A DNA stretch of 64,000 nucleotides from Mycobacterium sp. NS-7484 (GCF_001953975.1 NZ_MBEJ01000099.1:112901-176900), one strand, 5' to 3'. Numbered from the stretch's first letter, positions 7,900 through 15,656 are shown. Numbers and translations are program-made. The notes: a model not told the origin generated them from the letters alone.

Positions 7900-7923
7900 A
7901 ATACCTCGCAGCTTCGAGGTATT
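7900..7923. promoter_or_regulatory. 9-bp inverted repeat operator in the MFS promoter
   Basis: AATACCTCG (7900-7908), spacer CAGCTT, CGAGGTATT (7915-7923): perfect arms with a 6-bp spacer, one helical turn between centres. It lies upstream of the MFS start at 7857 and upstream of the SDR remnant on the other side. LysR or another dimeric regulator could bind it. Confidence 0.55.
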
Positions 7924-7940
7924 GCCTTCCACCGGAAGGG

Positions 7941-8222
7941 ATGTTCGCCGTCGGCACAGGTGTTGTCAGTGCCATGACGAACAACATCGCGTGGGCGTTG
8001 ACCGACGCCCTGCGAACCGAACTGGCGCCCCGCGGGATTCACGTGGCGGCCCTGTACGTCGGCTATATGGACACCGACATGGTCTCCTACATCCCGGACG
8101 ACCAGAAAACCGACCCAGCGGTGGTCGCGGCCCGGGCCGTCACCGGCCTGCTCGATGGTCAGGCCGAGATCCTCGCCGATGACCTGTCCCGCCGGGTCAA
8201 GGCGCAACTCGCTTCGGCCTAG
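7941..8222 (+). pseudogene. 5'-truncated, catalytically dead SDR remnant
   Basis: From about 7965 the frame encodes an SDR C-terminal half: NNIAWALTDALRTELAPRGIHVAALYVGYMDTDM, then a tail to TAG 8222, typical of SDRs with a TDALR helix and a P/YxDTxM loop. Nothing upstream encodes the cofactor-binding half; the MFS promoter occupies that space. Where the active-site YxxxK should be, the aligned residues read SAMTN, so both Tyr and Lys appear lost. ATG 7941 could still start a ~93-residue product but no enzyme. It is a second SDR relic on the strand opposite to the one at 5444-5736. Confidence 0.75.
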
Positions 8223-8275
8223 CGTTACCGGTACTGCTCACCATCGCCGGACGAGGGATGGCACGATCGTTGACT

Positions 8276-8611
8276 ATGGAGAAGATCTCGCTCACCGCAG
8301 TTGCCCGCCAGCAGTTGGAGACGGCCCGCTCCGCAAGCAACGGGCGCAGTGCCCACACCGTCTACGGCGGTCACGAACACTCGCTGCGTCAGACGCTGAT
8401 CGCGCTCACCGCGGGCACCGGGCTGGACGAGCATGAGAGCCCCGGAGAGGCCACCCTGCAGGTGATCGAGGGCCGGGTGAAGCTGGCCAATGCCGAGGCC
8501 AGCTGGGAAGGGTCGAAGGGCGATCACATCGTGATCCCGCGCACCCGGCACAGCCTGCAGGCGCTGGAAGATTCCGTGGTGCTGTTGACGGTGGTCAAGT
8601 CGGTCCGCTGA
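8276..8611 (+). CDS. Small single-domain cupin
   Basis: 111 residues from ATG 8276 (ATG 8258 is an in-frame alternative). The beta-barrel pattern of a cupin is visible: LRQTLIALTAGTGLDEHESPGEATLQVIEGRV (motif 1 with H and E, but the usual second His is missing), then GSKGDHIVIPRTRHSLQALED (motif 2 with H). Such proteins bind a metal and act as small sensors or isomerases. It is convergent with the XPB helicase gene; a 41-bp palindromic repeat lies between the two stops. Specific function unknown. Confidence 0.75.
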   Translation: MEKISLTAVARQQLETARSASNGRSAHTVYGGHEHSLRQTLIALTAGTGLDEHESPGEATLQVIEGRVKLANAEASWEGSKGDHIVIPRTRHSLQALEDSVVLLTVVKSVR

Positions 8612-8618
8612 GCGCTTG

Positions 8619-8659
8619 CGCTGAAGATTGCGGTCACCTGCTAGCCGCGATCTTCAGCG
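8619..8659 (+). repeat. 41-bp palindromic repeat, copy 1
   Basis: Arms CGCTGAAGATTGCGG (8619-8633) and CCGCGATCTTCAGCG (8645-8659) with an 11-nt loop. The only arm difference makes a U-G wobble in the plus-strand RNA, so the hairpin is stable when transcribed from the cupin side. It lies 8 nt after the cupin stop and 15 nt before the XPB stop, between convergent genes. Four more copies of identical length are in the window. Confidence 0.9.
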
Positions 8660-8673
8660 TTGACCGGCCCTGG

Positions 8674-10323
8674 TCAGATCGCCGGGCCGAGCAGGTCGTC
8701 GGCGTCTTTGATGATGTAGCCGTAGCCCTGCTCGGCCAGGAACCGTTGCCGGTGGGCGGCGTACTCCGCGTCCAGCGAGTCCCGCGAGACCACTGAGTAG
8801 AACACCGCGCCGCCACCGTTGGCCTTGGGCCGCAGCAACCGGCCCAGGCGTTGTGCCTCTTCCTGCCGAGACCCGAAGGTGCCCGAAACCTGAACGGCCA
8901 CAGAGGCTTCCGGTAGGTCGATGGAGAAGTTCGCCACCTTCGAGACCACCAGGGTGGAGATCTCCCCGCGGCGGAACGCGTCGAACAGCGCCTCGCGTTC
9001 GGCGTTCTTCGTCGACCCCTGGATCACCGGGGCGCCCAGTTCCTCGCCGAGTTCCTCAAGCTGATCCAGGTAGGCGCCGATCACCAGGGTCGGCTCGCCG
9101 GGGTGACGTTCCAGGATCGATCGCACGACGGCGATCTTGGTGTGCACCGTCGAGCACAGCTTGTAGCGCTCCTCGGGTTCGGCGGTGGCGTAGAGCATGC
9201 GCTCGTTGTCGGTCATCGTCACCCGCACCTCGATGCATTCCGCCGGTGCGATCCAGCCCTGGGCCTCGATGTCCTTCCACGGGGCGTCGTAGCGCTTCGG
9301 CCCGATCAACGAGAACACGTCGCCTTCGCGGCCGTCCTCGCGGATCAGCGTCGCGGTCAGGCCCAGCCGCCGGCGCGACTGCAGGTCGGCCGTCATCCGG
9401 AACACCGGTGCGGGCAATAGGTGCACCTCGTCGTAGATGATCAGCCCCCAGTCGCGGGTGTCGAAGATCTCGAGGTTCTTGTACTCACCTTTGCTGCGCC
9501 GGGTGATCACCTGGTAGGTCGCAATGGTGACCGGGCGGATCTCCTTCTTCTCGCCCGAGTACTCGCCGATCTCGTCCTCAGTCAGCGAGGTGCGGGCCAC
9601 CAGTTCACGTTTCCACTGGCGGCCGGCCACGGTGTTGGTGACCAGGATCAGCGTCGTCGCGCCCGCCTTGGCCATCGCGGCCGCGCCCACCAGCGTCTTA
9701 CCGGCACCGCAGGGCAGCACCACCACACCGGAGCCGCCCGCCCAGAAGGAGTCGGCCGCCATCTCCTGGTAGTCGCGCAGGGCCCAGCCGTCCTGGGCCA
9801 GCTCGATGGGGTGGGCCTCGCCGTCGACATAGCCCGCCAGGTCCTCGGCCGGCCAGCCGATCTTGAGCAGCATCTGCTTGACCCGGCCGCGTTCGCTGTT
9901 GTGCACGATCACGGTGTCGTCGTCGATGCGCGCGCCCAGCATCGGGGCGATCTTCTTGTTGCGCAGCACCTCTTCCAGCACCGCGCGGTCCAGGCTGACC
10001 AGCGTCAATCCGTGTGCCGGATGCTTGATCAGCTGCAGCCGCCCGTAGCGGGCCATGGTGTCGACGATGTCGACGAGCAGCGGTTGCGGCACGGGATACC
10101 GCGAGAAGGACACCAGCGCGTCGACCACCTGCTCGGCGTCATGGCCGGCTGCCCGGGCGTTCCACAAGGCCAGCGGCGTGATGCGGTAGGTGTGCACATG
10201 CTCGGGCGCGCGCTCGAGCTCGGCGAACGGCGCGATCGCCGCGCGCGCCGCACCAGCCTGCTCGTGGTCGACTTCGAGCAGCACCGTCTTGTCGGACTGC
10301 ACGATCAGTGGGCCGTCAGTCAT
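8674..10323 (-). CDS. XPB/ERCC3-type DNA helicase
   Basis: 549 residues. Superfamily 2 helicase motifs are complete: Walker A LPCGAGKTLVGAA (~205-217), DEVH box IIYDEVHLLPAP (~299-310), motif III LTATLIREDGR, which includes the RED element diagnostic of XPB, and motif VI EAQRLGRLLRPK (~497-508). The N-terminal ~100 residues are the damage-recognition-like domain. Bacterial XPB is an ATP-dependent 3'-5' helicase with a presumed role in repair or transcription. It matches Rv0861c in length and neighbourhood. Upstream on the same strand is its conserved partner gene, separated by 160 bp that hold a repeat copy. Confidence 0.95.
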   Translation of the reverse strand: MTDGPLIVQSDKTVLLEVDHEQAGAARAAIAPFAELERAPEHVHTYRITPLALWNARAAGHDAEQVVDALVSFSRYPVPQPLLVDIVDTMARYGRLQLIKHPAHGLTLVSLDRAVLEEVLRNKKIAPMLGARIDDDTVIVHNSERGRVKQMLLKIGWPAEDLAGYVDGEAHPIELAQDGWALRDYQEMAADSFWAGGSGVVVLPCGAGKTLVGAAAMAKAGATTLILVTNTVAGRQWKRELVARTSLTEDEIGEYSGEKKEIRPVTIATYQVITRRSKGEYKNLEIFDTRDWGLIIYDEVHLLPAPVFRMTADLQSRRRLGLTATLIREDGREGDVFSLIGPKRYDAPWKDIEAQGWIAPAECIEVRVTMTDNERMLYATAEPEERYKLCSTVHTKIAVVRSILERHPGEPTLVIGAYLDQLEELGEELGAPVIQGSTKNAEREALFDAFRRGEISTLVVSKVANFSIDLPEASVAVQVSGTFGSRQEEAQRLGRLLRPKANGGGAVFYSVVSRDSLDAEYAAHRQRFLAEQGYGYIIKDADDLLGPAI

Positions 10324-10418
10324 CCCGGGCTCCTCGTAGGAAAGTCATCGGCGTCCATTATTCCGAATCGGTGCGACTAGCCGGGGGTCAGCGGTGCGCA
10401 GCGCTGCGCCGAGCACAA

Positions 10419-10459
10419 GGTTGAAGATCGCAGCCACCTGGTGACCGTGATCTTCAGCG
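10419..10459 (-). repeat. 41-bp palindromic repeat, copy 2
   Basis: Left arm GGTTGAAGATCGCAG, right arm GTGATCTTCAGCG. In the orientation shared by all copies it reads on the minus strand, directly 3' of the helicase-associated gene that ends at 10484. It lies between that gene and the XPB start (10323). Confidence 0.88.
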
Positions 10460-10483
10460 TAAGCGCCGCGGAGTCCGGCACCC

Positions 10484-12739
10484 TCAGTCGTCGGCGGAGA
10501 CCACCGAGGTCACCCGGTGGATCGCGAACTCGCGTACCCGCCCGGCCGCCGGGTCGAACGCGGTCAGCTGGCCACCGCGCACGTTGATCGGGGAGACCAC
10601 GCGTTGGGTGGCCACTCCCGCCGGGTCGACGTAGCCGATCACCACGGAGGTCTGGTTGATCGCGGCGTCTTGTAACTGGGTGATGGCCATGGCCGGGTCC
10701 AGTCGCACGCTGGAGAACGGGCCGGCGGCCACCTTGCGCAGCACCGCGACGATCGCGCCGAGCGTCTGGGCCGTCGGCGGGGTGGGCGGACGGTAGACGC
10801 GACGCCGGGTCGGGGCGACGACGCGCGCCCCGCGCGCCCTGATGTCGACGACGGTGCCGGTGGAGTCTTCGGCCGCGGGGGCGAAACCGGCCTCGCGCAG
10901 CACCGTGAGTACATCGGCGATCGGCGCCTGCGACACCGCCACGGTGGGGGCGAGCAATCGCAGTTCGAGGCGGTCGGCTCCCGGCGAGGCGACGGCCTGG
11001 GCCAGCAGGGCGGGGTCCTCGCACCGCAGGAACGACGCGGCGACGCCGACGCGCAGCTGGCCGTGGCGGCGTGCGACGTCGTCGATCAGGTAGGTCAAGC
11101 CTTGCGGCACCGGGGTTTTCGAATGTTTGTCGAACAGCGCGTGCAGTTCACCGGCCGTCCGCCCGGCGTCGAGCGCGCGTCGGATGGAGGTCTCGCTGAT
11201 CCGGTAGACCATGGCCGCGCCCGCCGATTCCACGGTGGCGACCTCGGCAAGATGTTCGGCCAGATCCCGTTCCAGCGGGCCGGGCACGATCACGGTGAGA
11301 TCGGCCTGAAGCAGGAAGTGGTCGAGCGGTTTCGGCAGTGCCTTGGCCATCGCGGCCAGCACGTCCTCGTCGGCGTCGCCGGCCAGCATGCCGCGCGCCG
11401 GTGTGCTGATCGCCCCGCGGCCGACCATGCCCAGCGCGTGGGCCTCGGTCAGCAACCCGCCGATCGTGCCGGGCTGCAGCCGCACCGCCCAGCGCGGGCG
11501 GCGCCAGATCATCGCGCGGGAGGCCTCGGCAGCGTCGATCCCGGTGCCCGGCGGCAGGTCGGCCAGCACGCTCAACAGTAGGCGGCGGTCCAGGGGAGCG
11601 GCCGTCGAGTACAGCGAATCCGACAGTGCGGCAAAGGGTTTGTTGTCCGGCCCGCGGCTGCCGATCAGGGCCGGCCGGGCCGGCAGGTCCAGCCAGGTCG
11701 AGGCCAGCAGTTGCCAGCGCGCCGCAGTCGTGGCTTCGACGAAGCGATCGGCGGCCACGGTCGGCGCCCAGTAGGGGCCGGCGCCGTCACCCGGGTCGGG
11801 ATCCGGCATCCCGGCCGCGATCAGCCCGGCACCGGCCGTGAGCTCCAGGAGCAGTCCCAACCGCGGCTCGTCGATGCCGGTGATCTTGGCCAGCCGTTTG
11901 ACGTCACGCACGCCCAGTCCGCCGGCGCGTAGCTCGGGAACCGGTGCACTGCCCAGGGTTTCGATGATCAGCTCGATCTCGCGCAGCAGGTCGATGGCGG
12001 CGCCGGCGGCCACCGCGTCCACGTCGGCCGGCGGGGTGGTCGACGTCTGCAACACCGGTGCGGTCAACTCCGTCGGGCCGAGCGCCTCCCCGCGCATCGC
12101 CTGCCCGACCAACCGGGGCAGGATCACGGTCTCGTCGTCGATCCGGCGCAGCAGCCCGGCCTCCACCAACCGCGGCACCGGCCGGTCGGGCGGCGTGCCC
12201 GGTGCCGCGTCGCGGGTACGGCCGACGGGTGAACCCTCAAGAAGGCGGGCCAGCAGATCGTTCTGCGGATCGTCGAGCCCACCGAGCCGCGCGGCGATCT
12301 CGTCGGCACTGAGTTCGGACCCCTCAACGGTGGCCTGGCCGACATGCCAGGGCAGCCCCGAGGCCACCTCGGCGGCCACCCGGACCTCGGACTGGCCCCA
12401 TAGGAGGGCCCGCTCGCGCAGATCGTCCAACGCCGCGGTCAGTTCGTCCGCGCCGACCCGCCCGCCCAGCAGCTCGGTCAGCTGCTTCACTGCGACCGCG
12501 TGGGCGTCGGCATGCAGGACCAGCAGCGCATCGAGGACAGCCAGCCGCAGGAAGTCCAACGAGTCGGTGGCAGCCTTGACCGATTGCCGTGAGGTGGCAC
12601 GTGCGGCCAGGGCGGCGATCGTTCCTGGTGGCGGCTGGCTCAGATCGGGCCGCAGCTCCAGCAGGCGGATGAGACCCGAATCATCGAGGTCGGACAGCCA
12701 GGCACCCAACGGGATTCCGGGGGTCTTTGCGGCGGTCAT
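10484..12739 (-). CDS. Helicase-associated (XPB/Ssl2 N-terminal-like) protein, Rv0862c homologue
   Basis: 751 residues. It begins with GIPLGAWLSDLDDSGLIRLLELRPDL and a long alpha-helical winged-helix region; the C-terminal third (from about residue 430, DHFLLQADLTVIVPGPLERDLAEHLAEVA) is the Helicase_C_3 / XPB-Ssl2 N-terminal-like domain. The tail, TQRVVSPINVRGGQLTAFDPAAGRVREFAIHRV, resembles a WYL-like sensor segment. No Walker motifs are seen, so it is not itself a helicase. In mycobacteria it always neighbours XPB, which suggests a DNA-binding or regulatory partner. Start ATG 12739. Function not established. Confidence 0.85.
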   Translation of the reverse strand: MTAAKTPGIPLGAWLSDLDDSGLIRLLELRPDLSQPPPGTIAALAARATSRQSVKAATDSLDFLRLAVLDALLVLHADAHAVAVKQLTELLGGRVGADELTAALDDLRERALLWGQSEVRVAAEVASGLPWHVGQATVEGSELSADEIAARLGGLDDPQNDLLARLLEGSPVGRTRDAAPGTPPDRPVPRLVEAGLLRRIDDETVILPRLVGQAMRGEALGPTELTAPVLQTSTTPPADVDAVAAGAAIDLLREIELIIETLGSAPVPELRAGGLGVRDVKRLAKITGIDEPRLGLLLELTAGAGLIAAGMPDPDPGDGAGPYWAPTVAADRFVEATTAARWQLLASTWLDLPARPALIGSRGPDNKPFAALSDSLYSTAAPLDRRLLLSVLADLPPGTGIDAAEASRAMIWRRPRWAVRLQPGTIGGLLTEAHALGMVGRGAISTPARGMLAGDADEDVLAAMAKALPKPLDHFLLQADLTVIVPGPLERDLAEHLAEVATVESAGAAMVYRISETSIRRALDAGRTAGELHALFDKHSKTPVPQGLTYLIDDVARRHGQLRVGVAASFLRCEDPALLAQAVASPGADRLELRLLAPTVAVSQAPIADVLTVLREAGFAPAAEDSTGTVVDIRARGARVVAPTRRRVYRPPTPPTAQTLGAIVAVLRKVAAGPFSSVRLDPAMAITQLQDAAINQTSVVIGYVDPAGVATQRVVSPINVRGGQLTAFDPAAGRVREFAIHRVTSVVSADD

Positions 12740-12821
12740 ATCCTGACCAGCGTAAAGCTACTTCGGGCGGTGCACCGCGCCGGTATCGCCACCAGATCGG
12801 CGGCCTGCCACAATGTGGGGC

Positions 12822-13010
12822 GTGGCTGACAAGAAGAAGAACCATTACGTCGACAATGGCTGGCCCGTGCTCTCCGACGGTGACGATCATGCCGTCAGCG
12901 AGCTCGCCACCGACCGCACCGGCGCGCTGTCCCCGTTCGGTGATGTGACCTTTCCGCTGCCGGCCGAAGAACTGCCCTTCATCCAGTCGGCAACCGTCGT
13001 CAACCGGTAA
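12822..13010 (+). CDS. Small conserved mycobacterial protein (Rv0863 homologue)
   Basis: 62 residues from GTG 12822, MADKKKNHYVDNGWPVLSDG and an acidic, proline-rich remainder with no membrane segment. It is divergent from the helicase-associated gene (82 bp apart) and ends 2 bp before the moaC start, so it is the leading cistron of the moaC-mog-moaE operon. Its position in M. tuberculosis is the same. No function is known; coupling to molybdopterin synthesis is positional inference only. Confidence 0.75.
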   Translation: MADKKKNHYVDNGWPVLSDGDDHAVSELATDRTGALSPFGDVTFPLPAEELPFIQSATVVNR

Positions 13011-13012
13011 CG

Positions 13013-13480
13013 GTGGAGCTGTCGCATCTCGACTCCTCCGGCGCGGCGCACATGGTCGACGTCACGGCCAAGGACGTCACGAAGCGCACCGCGGTGGCTA
13101 CCGGGACGCTGCACACCCGGCCGGATGTGGTGGCCCTCATCGCCTCGGGCGGATTGCCCAAAGGTGATGCCCTGGCCACGGCGCGCGTGGCCGGGATCCT
13201 GGCCGCCAAGCGGACTCCCGACCTGATCCCGCTGTGCCACCAGTTGGCGCTGACCGGCGTGGACGTGGATTTCGAACCCGGCGAGGGGGCGGTGGCCATC
13301 ACCGCCACCGTGCGCAGCACTGACCGCACCGGCGTCGAGATGGAAGCGCTGACCGCGGTGAGCGTGGCGGCGCTGACGCTCTACGACATGATCAAGGCAG
13401 TCGACCCCGCCGCACGCATCGACGACATCAAAGTGGTGCGCAAAGAAGGCGGTAAAACGGGACTGTGGGAAAGAACGTAG
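13013..13480 (+). CDS. moaC: Cyclic pyranopterin monophosphate synthase MoaC
   Basis: 155 residues. HLDSSGAAHMVDVTAKDVTKRTAVATG (~4-30) and the substrate-binding LIPLCHQLALTGVDV (~72-86, LCHQ where many MoaC have LCHP) and EMEALTAVSVAALTLYDMIKAVD (~112-134) identify MoaC, which with MoaA converts GTP to cPMP in molybdenum cofactor synthesis. The lysine of VRKEGGKTG near the C-terminus is also conserved. GTG start directly after the Rv0863-like stop. It overlaps or touches mog downstream, forming an operon with mog and moaE. Confidence 0.93.
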   Translation: MELSHLDSSGAAHMVDVTAKDVTKRTAVATGTLHTRPDVVALIASGGLPKGDALATARVAGILAAKRTPDLIPLCHQLALTGVDVDFEPGEGAVAITATVRSTDRTGVEMEALTAVSVAALTLYDMIKAVDPAARIDDIKVVRKEGGKTGLWERT

Positions 13481-13494
13481 GAAAACACGAAGCA

Positions 13495-13974
13495 GTGACG
13501 CGTTCGGCCCGCGTCATCATCGCCTCCACCCGAGCCGCAGCCGGGATATACGACGACCGGACCGGACCGCTGATCGTCGGTTGGCTGTCCGACCGTGGCT
13601 ATGACGTCACCGAGCAGATGGTGGTGCCCGACGGGCATGCCGTCGGTGATGCGTTGCGCGCCGCGCTGTCCGAACGCGTCGACGTGATCATCACCTCGGG
13701 CGGTACCGGCATCTCACCCACCGACGCCACCCCTGAGGCGACGGTCTCGGTGCTCGACTATCAGATCCCCGGCCTGGCCGATGCCATCCGCCGCGCCGGT
13801 GTGCACAAGGTTCCGACCGCGGTGCTCTCCCGAGGTGTCTGCGGTGTCGCCGGACAAACCCTGATCGTCAACCTGCCCGGATCAGCCGGTGGGGTCAAGG
13901 ACGGCCTTGGCGTGCTCGCCGGCGTGCTGGAGCATGCGTTGGACCAGCTCGGTGGGAAGGACCATGCCAGATGA
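13495..13974 (+). CDS. mog: Molybdopterin adenylyltransferase (Mog/MogA-type)
   Basis: 159 residues from GTG 13495, chosen because an AGGAAAA sequence precedes it by 9 nt and the family begins with RSARVIIASTRAA. GTG 13465 is an alternative that would overlap moaC. The MoCF-binding signature is present: DVIITSGGTGISPTDATPEA (~62-81), and VAGQTLIVNLPGSAGGVKDGL (~120-140). The protein adenylylates molybdopterin before Mo insertion. The C-terminal end overlaps the moaE start by 4 bp (ATGA). Confidence 0.92.
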   Translation: MTRSARVIIASTRAAAGIYDDRTGPLIVGWLSDRGYDVTEQMVVPDGHAVGDALRAALSERVDVIITSGGTGISPTDATPEATVSVLDYQIPGLADAIRRAGVHKVPTAVLSRGVCGVAGQTLIVNLPGSAGGVKDGLGVLAGVLEHALDQLGGKDHAR

Positions 13975-14399
13975 GCGCGACAGTCGTGCGGGTCGAGCTG
14001 ACCGAGACACCGATTTCGCTGACCGAATACGAGGCGCTGGTGGCCCATGAGGCGGCCGGGGCGGTGGTCGGTTTCTCCGGGGTGGTGCGTGATCACGACG
14101 GCGGCCGTTCGGTCACGCGGCTGGATTACTCCGCGCATCCGAATGCCCTGCAGACCCTGCAGGAGGTGGCCGCGGAGGTCGCCGCGCAGGCCGAGGGGGT
14201 GCGGGCGATCGCGGTCAGTCACCGCATCGGAACCCTGCAGATCGGCGACGCCGCCCTGGTGGCCGCTGTGGCAGCAGACCATCGCAGGGCGGCGTTCGAA
14301 ACCTGCGCCCTACTCGTCGACACCGTCAAAGAGCGGCTACCCGTGTGGAAACACCAGTACTTCTCCGACGGCACCGACGAATGGGTCGGTTCGGCCTGA
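13971..14399 (+). CDS. moaE: Molybdopterin synthase catalytic subunit MoaE
   Basis: 142 residues. AAGAVVGFSGVVRDHDGGRSV (~26-46), ISHRIG-like VSHRIGTLQIGD (~82-93) and the active-site VDTVKERLPVWKHQYF (~118-133), with its two lysines, identify MoaE. It transfers sulfur from thiocarboxylated MoaD to cPMP. The partner MoaD is encoded on the opposite strand beyond rpfA. A 7-bp hairpin spans its stop codon (14393-14409) and may end the operon. Confidence 0.92.
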   Translation: MSATVVRVELTETPISLTEYEALVAHEAAGAVVGFSGVVRDHDGGRSVTRLDYSAHPNALQTLQEVAAEVAAQAEGVRAIAVSHRIGTLQIGDAALVAAVAADHRRAAFETCALLVDTVKERLPVWKHQYFSDGTDEWVGSA

Positions 14400-14409
14400 A
14401 ACTCAGGCC
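14393..14409 (+). terminator. Hairpin overlapping the moaE stop codon
   Basis: GGCCTGA (14393-14399), loop AAC, TCAGGCC (14403-14409): a perfect 7-bp stem whose left arm contains the moaE TGA. It sits between convergent moaE and rpfA. There is no U tract, as is common for mycobacterial terminators. Confidence 0.45.
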
Positions 14410-14426
14410 TGAAACAGCCCTAAAAC

Positions 14427-15218
14427 TCAGCCGCTGATGACGATGTTGCCGTCGAGGCCCTGATTCTCGATGGCCTGCTGGATCTGATCGACGTAGCTGA
14501 CCGGCTGTGCGGGCGCAGGCGCCGCTTCGGGAGCCGGGGCCTCAGGGGCCGGAGCGGGCGCTTCAGGGGCCGGAGCGGGGGCCTCGGGAGCCGGCGCCTG
14601 CAGTGCGGCATCGGTGATCGGGGCGGCCTCGGGTGCCGGAGCCTCGGGAGCCGGCGGCAAGGCTTCAGGAGCCGGCGGCAGGTTCTCGGGTGCCGGCGGC
14701 AACGCTTCGGGGGCAGGCGGCAGCGGCGCGTCCATCGGGGCGGCCTCGGGTGCCGGGGGCGGCGCGTCGGGCGGCGGCGGTAGTTCACCGTTCACCTCGG
14801 GCGCATCCAGCGGGGCTGCCTCGGGCTCGGCCACGACGTTGCGCGGGGTGGCGCTGGAAAGGCCGCGCCCGCAGGTGGGCCATGCGCCCTTGCCCTGGCT
14901 GGCGAGCACGCGCTCGGCCACGGCGATCTGTTCTTCCTTGGTGGCCAGGTAGGCGGTGGGTGCGTATTCGCCGCCGCCGTGGGAGGACCACGTGCTGGGG
15001 GAGAACTGCAGACCACCGTGGTAGCCGTTACCGGTGTTGATGGCCCAGTTGCCGCCGGACTCGCAGCGGGCTACCTGGTCCCATTCGCCGTCGGTCGCGG
15101 CCATCGCGTGGCCGGCCATCGCCAGGCCGCCGCCACCGAGCACAGCCCCGGTGAAGGCGATTTTGGCGACGCTTTTTGCTGACGACGATGAAGTGGGCTT
15201 GCGGTGCCGTCCACTCAT
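14427..15218 (-). CDS. rpfA: Resuscitation-promoting factor RpfA
   Basis: 263 residues from ATG 15218. A basic N-terminus and hydrophobic stretch end in AMA-AT near residue 40, a signal peptide for export. The Rpf domain follows: WDQVARCESGGNWAINTGNG with catalytic Glu53, a lysozyme-like GLQFSPSTWSSHGG, and the paired cysteines Cys52 and Cys116. From residue ~130 the chain is an Ala/Pro/Glu-rich low-complexity region built from PPAPEAL, PAPEAP and similar units, as in RpfA of M. tuberculosis. It ends in a short globular tail (YVDQIQQAIENQGLDGNIVISG). Rpf enzymes cleave peptidoglycan and wake dormant cells. A c-di-AMP riboswitch and a Crp-like site lie upstream. Confidence 0.95.
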   Translation of the reverse strand: MSGRHRKPTSSSSAKSVAKIAFTGAVLGGGGLAMAGHAMAATDGEWDQVARCESGGNWAINTGNGYHGGLQFSPSTWSSHGGGEYAPTAYLATKEEQIAVAERVLASQGKGAWPTCGRGLSSATPRNVVAEPEAAPLDAPEVNGELPPPPDAPPPAPEAAPMDAPLPPAPEALPPAPENLPPAPEALPPAPEAPAPEAAPITDAALQAPAPEAPAPAPEAPAPAPEAPAPEAAPAPAQPVSYVDQIQQAIENQGLDGNIVISG

Positions 15219-15228
15219 AAGCGTGAGG

Positions 15229-15400
15229 ATTCCTCTCGTATGCGCCCACGAGGTCAGCTGTCGGGTTCGGGTGGGAGAGGTCACCCGGCCGGCGTCGTCG
15301 AAACGACGGCGGCTTCACCCCAAGGAACCGCACGCGATTCCTGGTCCTGATAAATCGGTGGACCGGTTGGGTCCCCCGCCTCCATCCTGGTGTTCGTCGT
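15229..15400 (-). promoter_or_regulatory. c-di-AMP (ydaO-yuaA) riboswitch in the rpfA leader
   Basis: Read on the minus strand, conserved ydaO blocks appear in order: GCGGGGGACCCAACCGGTCC (15379-15360), GGGTGAAGCCGCC (15320-15308), then CCGAACCCGACAGCTGACC (within 15270-15249) and GAGAGGA (15237-15231) just before the rpfA start. This set is typical of the actinobacterial class, which is regularly found upstream of rpf and other wall-hydrolase genes and switches expression off at high c-di-AMP. Exact ends are approximate; a covariance model would fix them. Confidence 0.85.
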
Positions 15401-15640
15401 AACCCCCGCCCGGTGGATGGAGCTCGGCGCTACCGGGATGGGGTGGGTCAACTGATTAGGGTCGGTTGACTTGGAAATGAACGGTAACTGTTCCCGGCTA
15501 CCGCGTCACCTTTGACGGCCTCGGGCGTTTTCCCCGCGAGCAAACATTAAAAGTTGTTTAAAGGTCCTGGTTACCGCCGCGTTCTCGCAGGTGAGAGCGG
15601 AGCTCCACCCCGCCGTAGCCAGCTCGTGACCATTTCGTTA

Positions 15641-15656
15641 TGTGACGGGAATCACG
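15641..15656. promoter_or_regulatory. Crp/Cmr-like cAMP receptor protein site upstream of rpfA
   Basis: TGTGACGGGAATCACG matches the mycobacterial Crp consensus TGTGA-N6-TCACA in 9 of 10 defined positions. It abuts the moaD stop codon, about 240 bp upstream of the riboswitch. Crp control of rpfA is established in M. tuberculosis. The rest of 15401-15640 is a relatively AT-rich leader in which I see no gene. Confidence 0.65.

Noticed and set aside
14500..14800. Regular short repeats in rpfA as a CRISPR-like array
   Set aside because: The repeats are in frame, Pro/Ala/Glu-coding and of unequal spacing; there are no unique spacers.
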